DNA of 64,000 nucleotides from Margaritispora aquatica (lineage: Eukaryota > Ascomycota > Leotiomycetes > Helotiales > Discinellaceae): the NCBI GenBank assembly GCA_007644065.1, contig VJWN01000026.1, positions 62,001 to 126,000 on the forward strand, read 5' to 3'. The notes beneath the pieces were generated by a model, which ran no database searches, was not told the origin of the DNA, and saw only the letters and a program-made list of their open reading frames with translations. Position numbers and translations under genes: made by a program. Shown here in pieces: positions 45,111 through 57,080 of the stretch (positions are counted from its first letter, which is position 1; each line of letters starts with the position of its first letter).

Positions 45111-45955
45111 ATGGCTGATGACGCCAAACTCAAGAGCTTCGCGAAATTCCCCAGCCTTGTAGCCGAGCTACGTGTACAAATCTGGGGTCATGCCATCGCC
45201 AACATTGAGCCTCGGATTGTCGAATTGAGAATCGAACGTGCCACTGCCGTCTTACCAACTTCCACTCCTGGATTATTCCACGCTTCTCATGAGGCTCGTC
45301 AAGAGATGGCAAAAACTTATACTCCATTGCACGTGGCCGACAACTGCACCGATACCGTTATCAACTTTGAAAAGGACACCCTGCTTATGAGAGTCGAGCC
45401 CCGAGCTTACGGTTTCGCGAGAGATGTATTGTCGGCTCCTTGGACGCAACTATGCCGCAAGCTAGCCTTGGAGGCCGCTTTTTTACGCGCTGTTGGTCCG
45501 CGTTGGAACGATCCTACTATATTCCTAGCTGGCTTCTTGGGAGTCAAGGAACTGATCTATGTGAAGCCAGTTGCCGATCTGCGCGAAAGATTTGCTGAAC
45601 ATGGTTCCGAGGACAGAAACGTGTACTTTGAGGATGTCTGCAAGTTAAAATATCACCAGACTGCGATTAACACAATGTCGTCTATCATCTCGAGACGTCC
45701 CTATATCAAGACAGGAAGGATTGTAGCCGAGTCTACTGGGGCTCGCATGGAGCAGCAAACAGTGAGAGGTAACCTACAGGATCGCAAATTCTTATGCTGA
45801 TTATTTGATTTCAGGTCATGGATCCAAATGGATACCCGAAATGTCTTGTTTGTACCCAGTCGTACCCTATTAGACCACATCGTAGCCATAAACAATTACC
45901 TATCTACCATCAGTTCACGCCCCTGGTGCTGCCTAATTTCAACGCGGGACCCTGA
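45111..45955 (+). CDS. 2EXR-domain protein, copy 2
   Basis: Exons 45111-45761 and 45815-45955 encode 263 residues. The 2EXR start is FAKFPSLVAELRVQIWGHAI. PGLFHASHEARQEMAKTY and INFEKDTLLM match the same motifs in copy 1. Splicing replaces an early stop with a C-terminus containing C-L-V-C and TPLVLP, aligned with C-H-V-C and TPLLLP of copy 1. The spliced end is shorter than in copy 1 and lacks its C-D-E-H pair. Function is unknown for the family. Same orientation as copy 1, so tandem duplication is likely. Confidence 0.8.
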
Positions 45956-46321
45956 AAAGAGACAATCTATTGAGGATACTTTGCGCAGCAGCTGGTTTGG
46001 TTGAGATGTCTCGAAAATTGAGCATCGAGGTAGGCAATTTGATTTCTAATAGGTATATCGAATGAAAGCTGACAATATGGTTTATGAATCATTCCTGCCT
46101 CGCTTGGATTTTCCCCCGCAAACACTCGCAGCACAGGACCAGTCGTGAAAAACAATGTAGCAAGTAGTACATGGGAAGTAAACATGAAGCTTTAGAAACA
46201 GTAACATTCTTGTATCGCATTAATTTAAAGTGAAGTAAGAGAGCTTTGATGACCAAGGACCGCAGTCTCATGAATACCACGCCTAGTTCCAACGAGTAGT
46301 TTAATGGGCTCTTTTGGATGA

Positions 46322-47058
46322 AGCAGTGAGCCGAAAAGCACAATTCAGACTTTGCAGGATGCATTTATAGACGCTGTTGAAATCCTGAAAGACAATCCCT
46401 CTGTTTTCTTTGCCAGATTCCCTAAAATCAAGCAGTTGGTGTATGTTCTGCCAAATGCAAATGTACGTGCAAGATTCACTGATCATGAGCAGAGTCGGTC
46501 TAGGGCTACCACCTAATTATCGTTGCGAACAACTACTAGTGAACAGTGAAGTAAAGCCTTTATTCTGTTCGATGTGGGCGTTAAGCAAGCCTGGCATATG
46601 CTGAGGAACGAGTTCTGTACTTTTATGAATTTTGCAAGGCATTATTAAACAACAATAACACAATCAATGTATTAAGGCACATCAAGCACCAAAATCCAGA
46701 CATCAAATTAGCAAAGATTGTAACCGAATGGTTTATGATCCTTGAGACCTCCAAGACTGTAATTACCAGAAATGATAGATGTGAACAATCGATTGTTCTA
46801 GTAAAGCAATTAGACGTTGAAAACAGAGTCCGGCCTGTTTGTTTGGCTTGTACAAGCGCATTCTGCGTCATACCACATTGCGATTACGAACAATTGCCAA
46901 TAACCACGAGTTTGAGACCTTGGCTGCTTTGTGATAGCCACTGGGCAAATATGGTAATGCCACATAGCTGCCACATTCAAACAGAGCAAAATAAAGAACA
47001 GACTAGCAAACTAAAAGGAAAAGGGAAAAAACCAGCGCAGAAAATTGCTACGAGGTGA
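46322..47058 (+). pseudogene. 2EXR-family relic, copy 3
   Basis: Two plus-strand segments align with copy 2. Segment A (about 46322-46513) encodes DAFIDAVEILKDNPSVFFAR then FPKIKQLVYVLPNANVRARF, parallel to AAFLRAVGPRWNDPTIFLAG and GVKELIYVKPVADLRERF. It stops at 46514. Segment B (about 46577-47058) encodes AEERVLYFYEFCKALL, PDIKLAKIVTEW and C-L-A-C, parallel to GSEDRNVYFEDVCKL, PYIKTGRIVAES and C-L-V-C. A 60-base gap with stops separates them and could be a former intron. I find no 2EXR N-terminal half or start codon upstream, and a stop lies just before segment A. A decayed third tandem copy is the simplest reading; an unusually spliced gene is the alternative. Confidence 0.65.
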
Positions 47059-47390
47059 CAAAGTGGAATTAATCGAATCAGATGATTGATCTAAATAGTG
47101 TTGCGTGGAAATAACACTTCCTCCAAGAATATAAATCGCTTGCCGACCAGATACACCAACATCAAGAAGCCCGTGCAGATATCTCTTCTCCTTCTCCTTC
47201 TCCGCGATAACTAGCCAGCAAGATTGGTGGCCTGCACGTCTTACTTTGTTGTCGTCCATCTACACCTCCCTGCCTACTCCACTCCCAAATTATCTACCCT
47301 ATTACCACTCTTTATCCATCTCATCCCATCCCAACAGCCACATCCATCGACCATGAGAACCATCCATAGCAAAGCGTCTCACAGTACTCC
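47059..47390. other. Intergenic, no gene seen
   Basis: About 330 bases between the 2EXR relic and the stop of the small membrane protein. Nothing recognised. Confidence 0.5.
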
Positions 47391-47612
47391 TTACTTCGCA
47401 CCAGCTTTCGCGTCCTTCTTAGGCTTTGGCTTGTAATAAGGCTTATTCGTCTGCCAGTGAATAAGGCCCGCAATTCCTACAATCAACCCCATCGATGCCA
47501 GCACAACTACTAGCGTGACGAGGAAGAGAGGGTTTGCTTGTAGAACTGCTGTGGCTTTTGGTGTGAAACCGAAGAATTTGAAGGCGTTCGGCCCTGAGAA
47601 TGCTTGTCCCAT
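47391..47612 (-). CDS. Small single-helix membrane protein
   Basis: A 73-residue single-exon protein. One hydrophobic helix (residues 28-51, FLVTLVVVLASMGLIVGIAG) is preceded by a short polar segment MGQAFSGPNAFKFFGFTPKA and followed by WQTNKPYYKPKPKKDAKAGAK, a basic tail. The arrangement suggests a single-pass protein of ER or mitochondria with the basic end possibly cytosolic. No cleavable signal is obvious. I do not recognise the family; the even codon pattern and clean start make it a likely real gene. Confidence 0.55.
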   Translation of the reverse strand: MGQAFSGPNAFKFFGFTPKATAVLQANPLFLVTLVVVLASMGLIVGIAGLIHWQTNKPYYKPKPKKDAKAGAK

Positions 47613-49313
47613 TTTGGCGGTTGAGTGATGTGATTTATATTGAGGTTGTGTAGGCGGTGAGACCAGAACTCAGACAGAAAGGCGTGGTTTAATAGAGTAT
47701 GATGTGAACAGCGGCGATGAGGTTGCGAGGTCTACAATAGAGACAGTGGTGTATTGTCCTGCTCGATCTAGTATGGTCGCGACGATGACGGATTATATCG
47801 ACCGTCCTCCTTCGTTTCTTCAAATTTCCTTCAAAAAAATGCTCTGATCAACAGACAATAGACCGCGAATACCAAAGTGAAGATTTAAACTTCCCGTCCT
47901 GCAGCACTTGACAGAACAGTCGATCAAATTAATCAATCACCAGGATAAAGTCGAAAAATGCGAAAGAGTGGCTGTAGAATCGAAAGGTGGGAAATAATGC
48001 AAATAGTGAATCAAAACCGAAACCGAGAAAAAGATTAAAGCCCCGAACTACGGGGCTACATCGACATGTATATGGAATAACTGTACCCAAGCTATTCCAA
48101 GCCTTGCTTGCTTCTTCGCTGCATGTTTGACAGCGCGATTAGCCTCCCTTCCTCAGATCGGTATCAGCTAGCATCAGACGTCGCAAAGCCAAGGTTTACG
48201 TATGCAACACGCGACAAAAGTTGCAAAACGCTCCACTTCCACTTCACTTCCTTTCCTTACTCTCCTCCAAGTCCCAAGCTTCTGGGCATCGCTTGATGGA
48301 ACTGCTGCTTCTTGGGTGACAGGACTCGTTGGTATCTGCGGTGGATGTGGACGGGGCGTTTCATCCTGCTTGGGACTTGGCTCTTCTCTGCATGTTTTTT
48401 TTTGGCCCCTTTGGCATCTCAAGTCAGGATTTCCTTAAACCAGAGGACCTGATTCGCAGCGGCACTCATCAATGTTTCTCCTCCTGATCTCCCCAAGCCT
48501 CCCGCTGCCTTTCTCTCGACCCCCAAACACCACAAATACATTGATCTCCCTCCCATCCTCCCATAATCAAAATGAAGCAGTCCCTTCAGCCCTTCCCGCC
48601 CTCATGCATGCACGTACCACCCTCCATCCTTCAGAAAGAAAGGGAACAACACGCCTATTCATGCCCCATCTCACCGGTTCCTCAGACCATTTCTTCACGA
48701 TCTCCAGGGTGCGGTGGTGTGAGGTGTGAAGCTGCGGTTTGGGAGGTGTATCAGGTATGAGGATCCTCGGCATGCGCTTCGATGTTCGAGGTTCCACCAG
48801 TTCCAAGCGGGCCTTGGCGGCGGTGACTTCACCGCGTCGACGGTATTTATTGGCGGTCCTCTCGGAGAATTGGCCAAAAACGTGGCCGGGGTATGGGATT
48901 TGTGGGTTCGTGGTTTGGATGTGGGCTCACTTTTTCAGTCGCCTAAATCCATCCCTTGTCATGGTTTATTGGAATGGAATCTCTAAGCGTTTGGGATTTT
49001 TTTATGTGACACCAAAAGTATTGAGAGATTCAGCAACAAGTGACAAGATCTACCACTGTTTCATTATATTATGATTTAGCTATCTTGATTGGTTCATTTC
49101 AAATCATAAGTGTCTGGTTATGCCAAACTTTTTCTAAACGTATCACTTCCAAATATCGTGAATGCAGCCCAATATAACAGATGCCCTCCATAGTCCTCAG
49201 ACATATGCCACAATCCGAACGCCTTCAATGAGTACAAACGCCACCCTAAATATAAATCTCAAGTACGATTGATCTATAATATCTCCACACAATCGGGCAA
49301 CCTCTTGGGAACG
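47613..49313. other. Intergenic, no gene seen
   Basis: About 1.7 kb, including the promoter of the small membrane protein. Several overlapping short frames at 48100-49074 on both strands have no family resemblance or splice support. Confidence 0.5.
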
Positions 49314-51565
49314 TCATTCACCTGATCTGGATGCGAGAACTTCATCGGTTTTCTCCAATATAGACTTTCTGGCTAGTCCCAGTGCCTCTACAATCCCTTC
49401 CATGTTGCGACTTTCGTCTCGAACCATGCGGAGCGCATCCTCAACCTCTGCGCATCTGGTACGTAGTTGTCGAATCTCTTCCCTTAATTCCTCGTTTACG
49501 TCCTTCTGTGGAGTCCTGGTGTATGCCATGACCTCATTAACAGGTTCGATTTTGAAAACACTTTCTTCTGCAATGCGCACTCTGGAGGCGTCAGGATTCT
49601 GCATGTCGTGACCGGTAGAGACGTCGTTGTGCTGAGTTGTCGCAATGTCCATCCGATTGCTGTCCACACTCAATTGTTCAATCCTCCGTTCCATCTCAGT
49701 TTTTAGTTTGTTCCAGTTCTTTCGCTCCTCGCCAGCTAATTTCTCAAGACGACTGGCCTTTTTGACGATCTCAACATACTGTGCCCCTTCTTCAACAGCT
49801 GCATTTCTAAATTCATCTCGACTCTTTGCTAAATCCTTCGCCTTGCGCTCCAAATCGATGACTTGTGTCTGAAGCCTCAACTTCTCTTCAGTCAAGCTGA
49901 TGATCTCGCTATCAGCTGCCGAGTGTTCTTTCTCCAGCGTATTAGCGCGGATTTGTGACCTTGAAAACGCCTGGAGAAGCTTATCGTGCTCGCCCTGGAG
50001 TGATGCAAGAGCTATCTTCTGGAGAGCGACCTCATGCTGCAATGCCGTTGAATGCGCGTGGAGAGCATCAGGTGAATGCGCCATGGGAGGAAGATAATTG
50101 TTGAGAGCCGACTGGTGAAGACTTGATGGAGGTGGGAGATTGACAGAAGGTGGGCCACTTGCATACGAACCAGTTGACGGAGAGGGAAGGGAAGGGAAAT
50201 TAGGATAAGTTGGTGAAGAGAATGTGCGACCCGGTGGGGAGGGGTATTGTCGATTAGGAGCCGGAGGAGGATTCATTATCGAAGTTCGACGGTTCGAACT
50301 CTCAAATGAGTGAGAAATACGATGATATCCATGAGGAGATCTTGAAGACGGGGTATCCTCACTGCCCATCAGAGCCGTGACCGACCTGCGTCTTGTATAC
50401 AACTTTGCGTCCGAGGTGGGTTCAACAACGTCATCCTTCGATTTGACCGACTCATCCGAGTCCACATCAACACGTCGTTTCATGATGTCCATAAGACCAT
50501 CATGAGCAACGTTTCCCTGACCGATATACTGCCTATCAAGATTTGGTGATGTTCCAGATGGATCATTCTGGACAAACCTGTCGGCGAGCTCATTGACTTG
50601 ATAAATTCTCTCAAGTATCCAGGTGAGAGTTTGTTTGACGCCAACTTGTGCGATTGGAGGGCAAGCGGCCGAACCAATGTCACCTTGATCTTGGGGTGAG
50701 GACTGATTACATTTATGGTCAGCAGGAGAAACTAAAAAGAGCCACCAGGAATGGATCTGGGTGCAGTCGAGGCTGGAGTTTGGCGAATCGCAAGAATCTA
50801 CAAGGGATGCATGAAATCCACGATTACTTACCCCAATAATACCAATAGCTGCACCTTGATCGGAGGACACTCCCCAACTGAGCGTAGCCGCTAGCTGACT
50901 CAGCCCATGTGCAGCTTTTTGCACAACAAGGGCAAGCTCCGGGTCATTTTTACAGGACTCACAAGACTTTTTGACCCCAAAGTCTTGAATCTCACTGGCA
51001 GACAATCTACAGCGTTGACATAACGGTGAAGTGTTGGCAACAGTAGCATCCAGGGAACCTGCAGCGTTTGCTTGATCCCCGCTCTGTCTTCCCCACCCTA
51101 CATCTGGATCTCTGCGAGGAAATGTAGGAAAACTAGCTGTTTCTAAAGGGCTTCGATCCAGACCATATGTTGAGTCTAGGGAGCAAAGCAAGACATTAGC
51201 ATGGAAAGTCAGGGATGGGAAGTATTTGTCGGGTTTGACTTACGGCTGGCTTGCGCTTGGAGTAGTTTGCCGTTGAGATCCAGGTTCTCGCGTGAGAGCA
51301 TATTGTAATCATGAGTATGTTCCTCATATCTCGCCCGCTTGAGACCTGACTCCCCGCCTAATTTCGGTCCATATTTATTGTGTGGTCTATCATCGTGTCC
51401 TGCCGGTTGTGTAGAAGGCCTTTGAAGCCGAACCGCATCAATTGGAGGAAGCGTAGTTCCCTGCCATGCTCTCGGTGCCTCTGAGAAAACCGCGTTCTCT
51501 TCCCATGGGCGTTTAAGATAATTTCGAGGCAATTGCGAACCCAGCCGCTCTTGAGCATCCATCAC
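49314..51565 (-). CDS. Unassigned coiled-coil protein with Cys pairs
   Basis: Three exons, 51565-51244, 51175-50832 and 50702-49314, give 684 residues. Near residue 155 lie two pairs of cysteines, C-QR-C and C-ES-C, about 20 residues apart, a possible zinc site. A proline-rich disordered region follows (about 330-410). A long coiled coil occupies about 415-540 (EVALQKIALASLQGEHDKLL, LTEEKLRLQTQVIDLERKAK) and a second helical stretch lies at about 615-670. The second intron (50703-50831) is 129 nt without in-frame stops, so an unspliced reading is possible; its GTAAGT donor and CTGAC branch site favour splicing. I do not recognise the family. A nuclear or scaffold role is only a guess. Confidence 0.75.
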
Positions 51566-53123
51566 CAGGCTATTGAGACCTTAGTCTTACTAAAGGAGCT
51601 CAGTGTAATCTCATCCATCCGGTCGTATGTTTCCCAATGAGTCCTCCAGAACCTCGTCTGTCAGTGGGCGCAATGCAACAGTTGCATAAAGTATTCTGCG
51701 CGGAAAGTGTTGGTAAGTCTACCTAGGAGCAATTAAAAAGAGCGCTGACAGATCATATCTAGAGACCTTTGCTTACCTACACGCTACACTTCCAATCATA
51801 CTAGCTCATGGATAGGTTTGACCTATGATTAAGGAAATGGGGACATCATCGCCGTATAGATGGGAGAAAGTTTGAGAAGTACACAAAAGTGACAAAGAGG
51901 AAGCCGTTGCTGCTGTCAAGAGTTGGATCTGAAAAGTACCATGTTGATATGCACTGAGCACTCTGCACTCTAGGCTCAATGACTTGAGGCGACTTGGATG
52001 CAGACGTCCCCACAATCCTAAATCCAATCCCACAAACGTCTGCTTATGGTGGAGCGTAGACCATAGACAGACCTGGTACAGGAGCAGGGGATGGCGTGTA
52101 AACTTCCTCCTGTCGTGCTCCGTACTTTGCTGACGCGCAAGACAGGGCAAGCCACGGCAAGGAGGCAAGATTGAGGTGGTGATCAGCAGTGACAATCAAG
52201 AAGGAATGCCAACCACTGAAGACCTTTGGTTTGATTTGATGGGGTGATTCGGGAATAAGTGGTGCGCTCTATCTGGCCTTTCGCGATGCTGAGATCGCGA
52301 GAGCTATTCGTTCGAGATGGAGATGAATATTTGCTGATTAAAGGTACTAGGTTCGAGATGACACGCAAAATTCGGACGCGAAGTGATCTCACTCGTTCGG
52401 GGATAACGAAAGTAAAATGTACCCCAACGATCCAATTGGCGATTGACCCTCGGCTTAACCCGTGGCTTTGCATTGGTGCGTGCTTCGAGAAGTTTGTCAT
52501 ACCATTACCGTGCTTACTAACGACTCTAGCTAATTTCGACCCCTGGTCCACTGGTATTACCTAAGCCTGAAAGCAGCAAAAGCCCGTTCGAAGGATTGAT
52601 GGCTGTGCGTTCATGACAGAGCATACTACAGGAAACTAAGGATAGTAGCAAAATATGCAAAATATGCCAAAAAAGACAGATGAAGAGACAGTTACTATAA
52701 AAACATAACCTCTGAAATCTCTAGTGTAACGGAACGAATATTGTATGCATATTAAAGACGAGAGGTTTGCTCCTCCCAAGCACTATCCAACATATGCAGA
52801 AGATGGGGATGCATCTATCTGTCCAGGCAGATGAATGCTTGAACTTTCAAGATCTGGCATCTCTTTGCGTTTGGGCGTGGGCTTTCAATCTAATTCAAGG
52901 AGTCGGATGCGTCTCCAATCATAATCGCATGCGTCAATGCTTCTTGATGAATAACATCCGAACCCCACCTCAAGCATACATTTGTGCCACCCATGATCAA
53001 ACAAAGTGCATCTGAACCTTTGATTATCATTGTCTGAAGGTAACCCTATAATACATGCCTTTTCCTATACTTAAGACCCAAGAGCAAAACGCCCGCCGAA
53101 ATCATTCATACTCGTGGATTTGT
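51566..53123. other. Intergenic, no gene seen
   Basis: About 1.56 kb between two minus-strand genes. Minus frames at 51806-52195 and 52183-52551 lack domains, start context and splice support. It includes the promoter of the coiled-coil gene. Confidence 0.5.
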
Positions 53124-55361
53124 TCAATATCTTCTCCCTCTACCTGGCGGAGGAGAAGCTGAGATGTCTCTTTCTACTCTTCTCTTCGCCGGTGGTGTTA
53201 CTGATCGACTCGGGAGACGTCGACGAGGTGCGGCGCTGATGGAAGATGTATTCCTCCGGGTAGGTCTCTTGCGAGGCGGTGATCTTGATGCGCTAAATGA
53301 TCTTGCACGTTTCCTTGGCGGAGTGATAGAGTAAGAATCCCGTCTCCCACGTCCTACTACCAGGCTTCGAGATCGAGATCTGGATCGAGTCCGGGAGCGG
53401 CCTCGGGACCTAGATCTTGAGTCTGTATATCTTCGAGCACGTACCGGACTCCTTGAATGAGAGTGAATTGGTGATCTAGATCTAGATCTGGATCTTGACC
53501 TGGATCTAGATACAGTGACCCTCCGACCCCGAACAGGACTTCGAGATATTGAACGAGCACGAGATGGAGACCGAGAATAGGAACTTCTCCGATCTAGTGC
53601 CCGAGTGCGAGAAGGTGAGCGCGAACGCGACCGAGAATATGAAGATCCGGTGTAAGAAGAATAACTGGACACTGAGCTGCCTGATTCGGAGGCTGAATCA
53701 TCGGCTGGTGCAGGTGGAGCCGGTAGTGCAGGCTTGGGCATGTTTATAAGGAATTCACGCAGCTCCTCGGTAACAACTCCCATACCAATGCTGGTGAAAT
53801 AGTTGATGGAAAATCTGGTGTTGCGTGCATTGTCGCGGGGGAAAAGGCCCTCGAAGTATTGTCGTAGCGAATCATCTTTGAGGCGTGCTTGTAATTTCTT
53901 TATACCCATTGCTTCGGAAAGATCTTGAAACAAAATCTTAATAAAGATCCGACTGCTCGAAGTTGTCTCCTCTTCGTTCAAATGCACAACTGACAAAACG
54001 TGCCATCCGATAGCGTCAGAACTAATGAGATGTCCAAAGAAACGAGCAATGTTCCTGAGTCTGTTTGTTTCATACCGATGAATTGTATCATAGTATTTGG
54101 TAAAGGATTGCTCGAAGAGATCAGTCCAAAGTCTGTTAATTTTGGCGAATCGTTCTCCGATGAGGCCGTAGAACTTGGAGTATGTCTTCTCCTGAGAACA
54201 GCACTCAATAACCATGGAAGGAAGCTCATGCTCAAGCCCAGCCGGTAGATTGACCTTCATCAGTTTGTGACAGCATTCTTCGGGGTCGATACTTGACATA
54301 ATGGTCAAATAAATGGTTTTCCGAAGAGAAACTAGATCTGCATTGCTCTGATCTTTGATCTCGATAGCTTTCTCCTCTTTCCGTTCTTCGTCATCTTCTG
54401 TGTCGTCGCTGTCGTCTTCATCTTCTTCTTCATCATCACTTCCCTCTCCTAGAATTTCAGCTTTTGTTCGCTTGTATTCCTCTTCATTCTTCTCCCATTG
54501 TGTGTCAAACTTGAAGATATTCAGGCCATCCTCAACATCAATTTCATCATCCAGAGCGATCACATGTGTGATTTGATCTTCTTCCTCCACAAGATCCAGT
54601 TCCTCCTTGATTGCCGGATTATCCTTATATTTATCCTTCCGGACCTGAAAAAGCACTTCGATCATATATTGTACTCTCTTGTCGATATCGGCCTCGTGTA
54701 AGATATTTCGAAATTGGTCGAAGACGGCCAGGGCGATAGCTTGATTCATCTCCTCGAGGTGTTGACCAACCTCGCGGGTCAATCCAACCGCAATCTCAAC
54801 ACTGTCGTCCGTAGGCTTATGGAGTAATAGCAACAGGATTTGTGCTGCTACAACCTCACTTGCAACCTGCTGATTACAGAGATGGGCAATGAAGGTCGTA
54901 GCAGAGAGACACACGGCCTTGTCGTTCCTCTTGAATCCCTTTTTGAACTGGATGATGAGTCGCTTCAAGAGCAGCTCCCCAACCTTGGGTAGTTTGGTAT
55001 TAACGATAGCTGCCATGGCTGCGTATATTGGTGTAAAAGGCAAACTTGCTGCCTGTGCTTTCATGATACTCCGGCAGAATAATCCTCGACCTCGAACCAA
55101 GTTCTCCCCAAACAGTTCCGGTACGATGTGCTTGATATTAGAAACATTGACCTTGTTGATAAGCCCGTTGATCGACTTCTTGAGCGCCTCCCACGCCATG
55201 CGCTGGTACTCTTTGCTGGATTTGTCGGTGATTTGCGACTGGAGCGCTCGTAGTCGTGCAGGTGGGATATATGTACCACCCGATCGCATTGTCAATAGCT
55301 TTTCATATTCAGCCTTTGCAGCCGCTTGCTTCTGCTCATCAGTCCTCTTTGAAACCTCCAT
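53124..55361 (-). CDS. CWC22: CWC22 pre-mRNA splicing factor
   Basis: Spliceosomal MIF4G/MA3 protein that in animals also recruits eIF4A3 for exon-junction assembly. Single exon, 745 residues. The conserved start region [11 protein letters not shown] is near residue 32, followed by the MIF4G domain (about 60-290: [40 protein letters not shown]). An acidic linker rich in [12 protein letters not shown] comes next, then the MA3 domain (about 370-490: [20 protein letters not shown]). [20 protein letters not shown] marks the end of the core. The last ~190 residues are an RS-like tail of Ser-Arg-rich repeats. I start at 55361 (MEVSKRT); a longer frame to 55472 has no conserved sequence. Divergent from DPM2. 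Confidence 0.93.
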   Translation of the reverse strand: MEVSKRTDEQKQAAAKAEYEKLLTMRSGGTYIPPARLRALQSQITDKSSKEYQRMAWEALKKSINGLINKVNVSNIKHIVPELFGENLVRGRGLFCRSIMKAQAASLPFTPIYAAMAAIVNTKLPKVGELLLKRLIIQFKKGFKRNDKAVCLSATTFIAHLCNQQVASEVVAAQILLLLLHKPTDDSVEIAVGLTREVGQHLEEMNQAIALAVFDQFRNILHEADIDKRVQYMIEVLFQVRKDKYKDNPAIKEELDLVEEEDQITHVIALDDEIDVEDGLNIFKFDTQWEKNEEEYKRTKAEILGEGSDDEEEDEDDSDDTEDDEERKEEKAIEIKDQSNADLVSLRKTIYLTIMSSIDPEECCHKLMKVNLPAGLEHELPSMVIECCSQEKTYSKFYGLIGERFAKINRLWTDLFEQSFTKYYDTIHRYETNRLRNIARFFGHLISSDAIGWHVLSVVHLNEEETTSSSRIFIKILFQDLSEAMGIKKLQARLKDDSLRQYFEGLFPRDNARNTRFSINYFTSIGMGVVTEELREFLINMPKPALPAPPAPADDSASESGSSVSSYSSYTGSSYSRSRSRSPSRTRALDRRSSYSRSPSRARSISRSPVRGRRVTVSRSRSRSRSRSRSPIHSHSRSPVRARRYTDSRSRSRGRSRTRSRSRSRSLVVGRGRRDSYSITPPRKRARSFSASRSPPRKRPTRRNTSSISAAPRRRLPSRSVTPPAKRRVERDISASPPPGRGRRY

Positions 55362-55894
55362 CTTGGTGATTGGTGGGTTCTGGCAACGCAGCTGCGGTCC
55401 AAAACTAGAAGCAGGTGGTGATGTGGTTATTGTGAGGTAGGTTGTGGTAAGGCTGTCGAAATAAAGTCGCAAGGCAAGAATTGACGTTTAGCGGCTTTTG
55501 GACGCGGCGCGCTAGTGATCGTAACGCAGGGTTCGAGAGCCGAATCTACGCGTTGGAGGAGTTGAGATGAAGATTAGTACTAGATATTGTTACATTTTGG
55601 CTTGAGGAGGTCATGTAGAAGATACATGCGGCTTGTAAGAACACGTAGTGCATAGATTTACAATGTCAAAATTTTAATTCTAAGTTGTTGCATGATTTTA
55701 CCAGTATTATTGAGTAGCTCGCTTACTGTACAGGTGATGGAAAGGAGGAATTGAGCTGTGACCCTAAAAGGTAACTTTTGCATTTCTGGCCTCACCAAGT
55801 CAAAGCAAAGCCGCCCTCAAACTCAACAGCACGACCTGCCTCACTGCAGACAGTCTCCTGACAAACCACACTCCTTGATTTAAGAATTGCAACA
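55362..55894. promoter_or_regulatory. Bidirectional promoter, CWC22 / DPM2
   Basis: 533 bases separate the divergent start codons. I see no diagnostic factor site. It contains short untranslated leaders of both genes. Confidence 0.4.
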
Positions 55895-56266
55895 ATGGTA
55901 AGAGAACCACAGTCGCTGAATTTAAGTCCAATGTTAACAGATTGCAGCTGGACAAGTTAGTTGGCCTTGCGATGCTCGTCGCTGCGTCAGTTGTCTTTTT
56001 TTATTATACCATTTGGACTCTTCTCATGGTAAGCTCCACTACGCGTCAAATACTACAGTTGTCTGACTAGAACATCTTAGCCCTTTGTCGACGACAACCA
56101 TCCTCTGCAGAATGTTTTCCCTCCTCGAGTTTGGGCCATTCGCATTCCGGTCATACTCATTCTCTTGGGCACCGCTGTCGTTGGATCTTTTCTAGGTGTA
56201 GTGATGATCAGGAGCAACCGGAAGAAGGCTGCGAAGGCGAAGGCCGCTGGGAAGAAGAAGGCATAA
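55895..56266 (+). CDS. DPM2: DPM2, dolichol-phosphate mannose synthase subunit
   Basis: Small ER membrane subunit that stabilises dolichol-phosphate mannose synthase. The protein is 89 residues: exon 1 is the start codon alone (55895-55897), exon 2 is 55948-56028 and exon 3 is 56081-56266. It begins MLDKLVGLAMLVAASVVFFY, has YYTIWTLLMPFVDD after the first helix, a second helix VILILLGTAVVGSFLGVVMI, and ends in a basic lysine/alanine tail. Size, two helices and the TIWTLLMPF-type motif match DPM2 of other eukaryotes. All splice sites are GT-AG. Confidence 0.92.
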
Positions 56267-57080
56267 GAAAGGGATTCTGCCTTGTGGACGAGGAAATTGA
56301 GCGGGACATATGGCGGGTGGTTTTCGAGTCTAGCTCTTTGCACAAGCGATTTACAAAAATGAAGATTAATGACTTGGTCAGAGAACTTTGGATAGAACCA
56401 CGGGCTCCTTGCGCGAATTCTGCGAAAGATGATGTGCCTCTGAGCGAGTATGTACATCATTTGCTGGCACCAGATCATCACACACAACATTGCGAGTGGG
56501 GTGTCTCATCAGGTCTGGTTACGATGGTTGTGCTTTCAGTACAGATATGTATGATAGGAATATGTCTTTGTACTACTTGAGTGTACCTGGACCGTATATA
56601 GATCTTACATGTCGCATCTCCTATCTCCTCTTATTATGCAGATGATCTTGTTCGCAGCCTATATCCTTGTCCTAGTGTTCATCTCGTCCAGCTCGGGCCC
56701 GGGTATAGTCTTGGGTCATTGGGCAGAAAAGGACACTAGTTGATGCAGTGGCTGGGCCCAGCTGCCTCTGCCCCTCCTTCGTAACTCCCCATAACATAAT
56801 AACAGCTCCTGAAGGACAAAGAGCGCTTTGATTTCAAAACCTTAAACACAATATACCAATAACGACTCAACCTGAACTAAAATTTTACCAAGATAGATAC
56901 AGTTTATATCCTCCTTTTTGTGCCTCCCCGCCTCTCCTGAACTCAGGAAGCAAGCGGGAGCCCAAACCATCCCGCCGCGCCTGCGTCATCGCCGAGTCTG
57001 CATTGAAGCTTCTCACAGTAAGGTTCGCAACTGCTGTTGAGGAGTCACCAGCTTACCCAAGAGACAAGGACGTCTTTTGA
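56267..57080. other. Intergenic, no gene seen
   Basis: About 800 bases between DPM2 and the BCAS3-like start, both on the plus strand. It should hold the promoter of the large gene. No coding frame supported. Confidence 0.5.

Noticed and set aside
51806..52551. Two overlapping minus frames upstream of the coiled-coil gene
   Set aside because: They overlap each other in different frames and show no conserved motif or consistent intron linking them.
54889..55440. 183-codon plus frame opposite CWC22
   Set aside because: It lies wholly antisense to the conserved MIF4G-coding sequence and resembles no family.
55362..55472. Longer N-terminus for CWC22
   Set aside because: The 37 added residues are not CWC22-like; the family start matches MEVSKRT at 55361.
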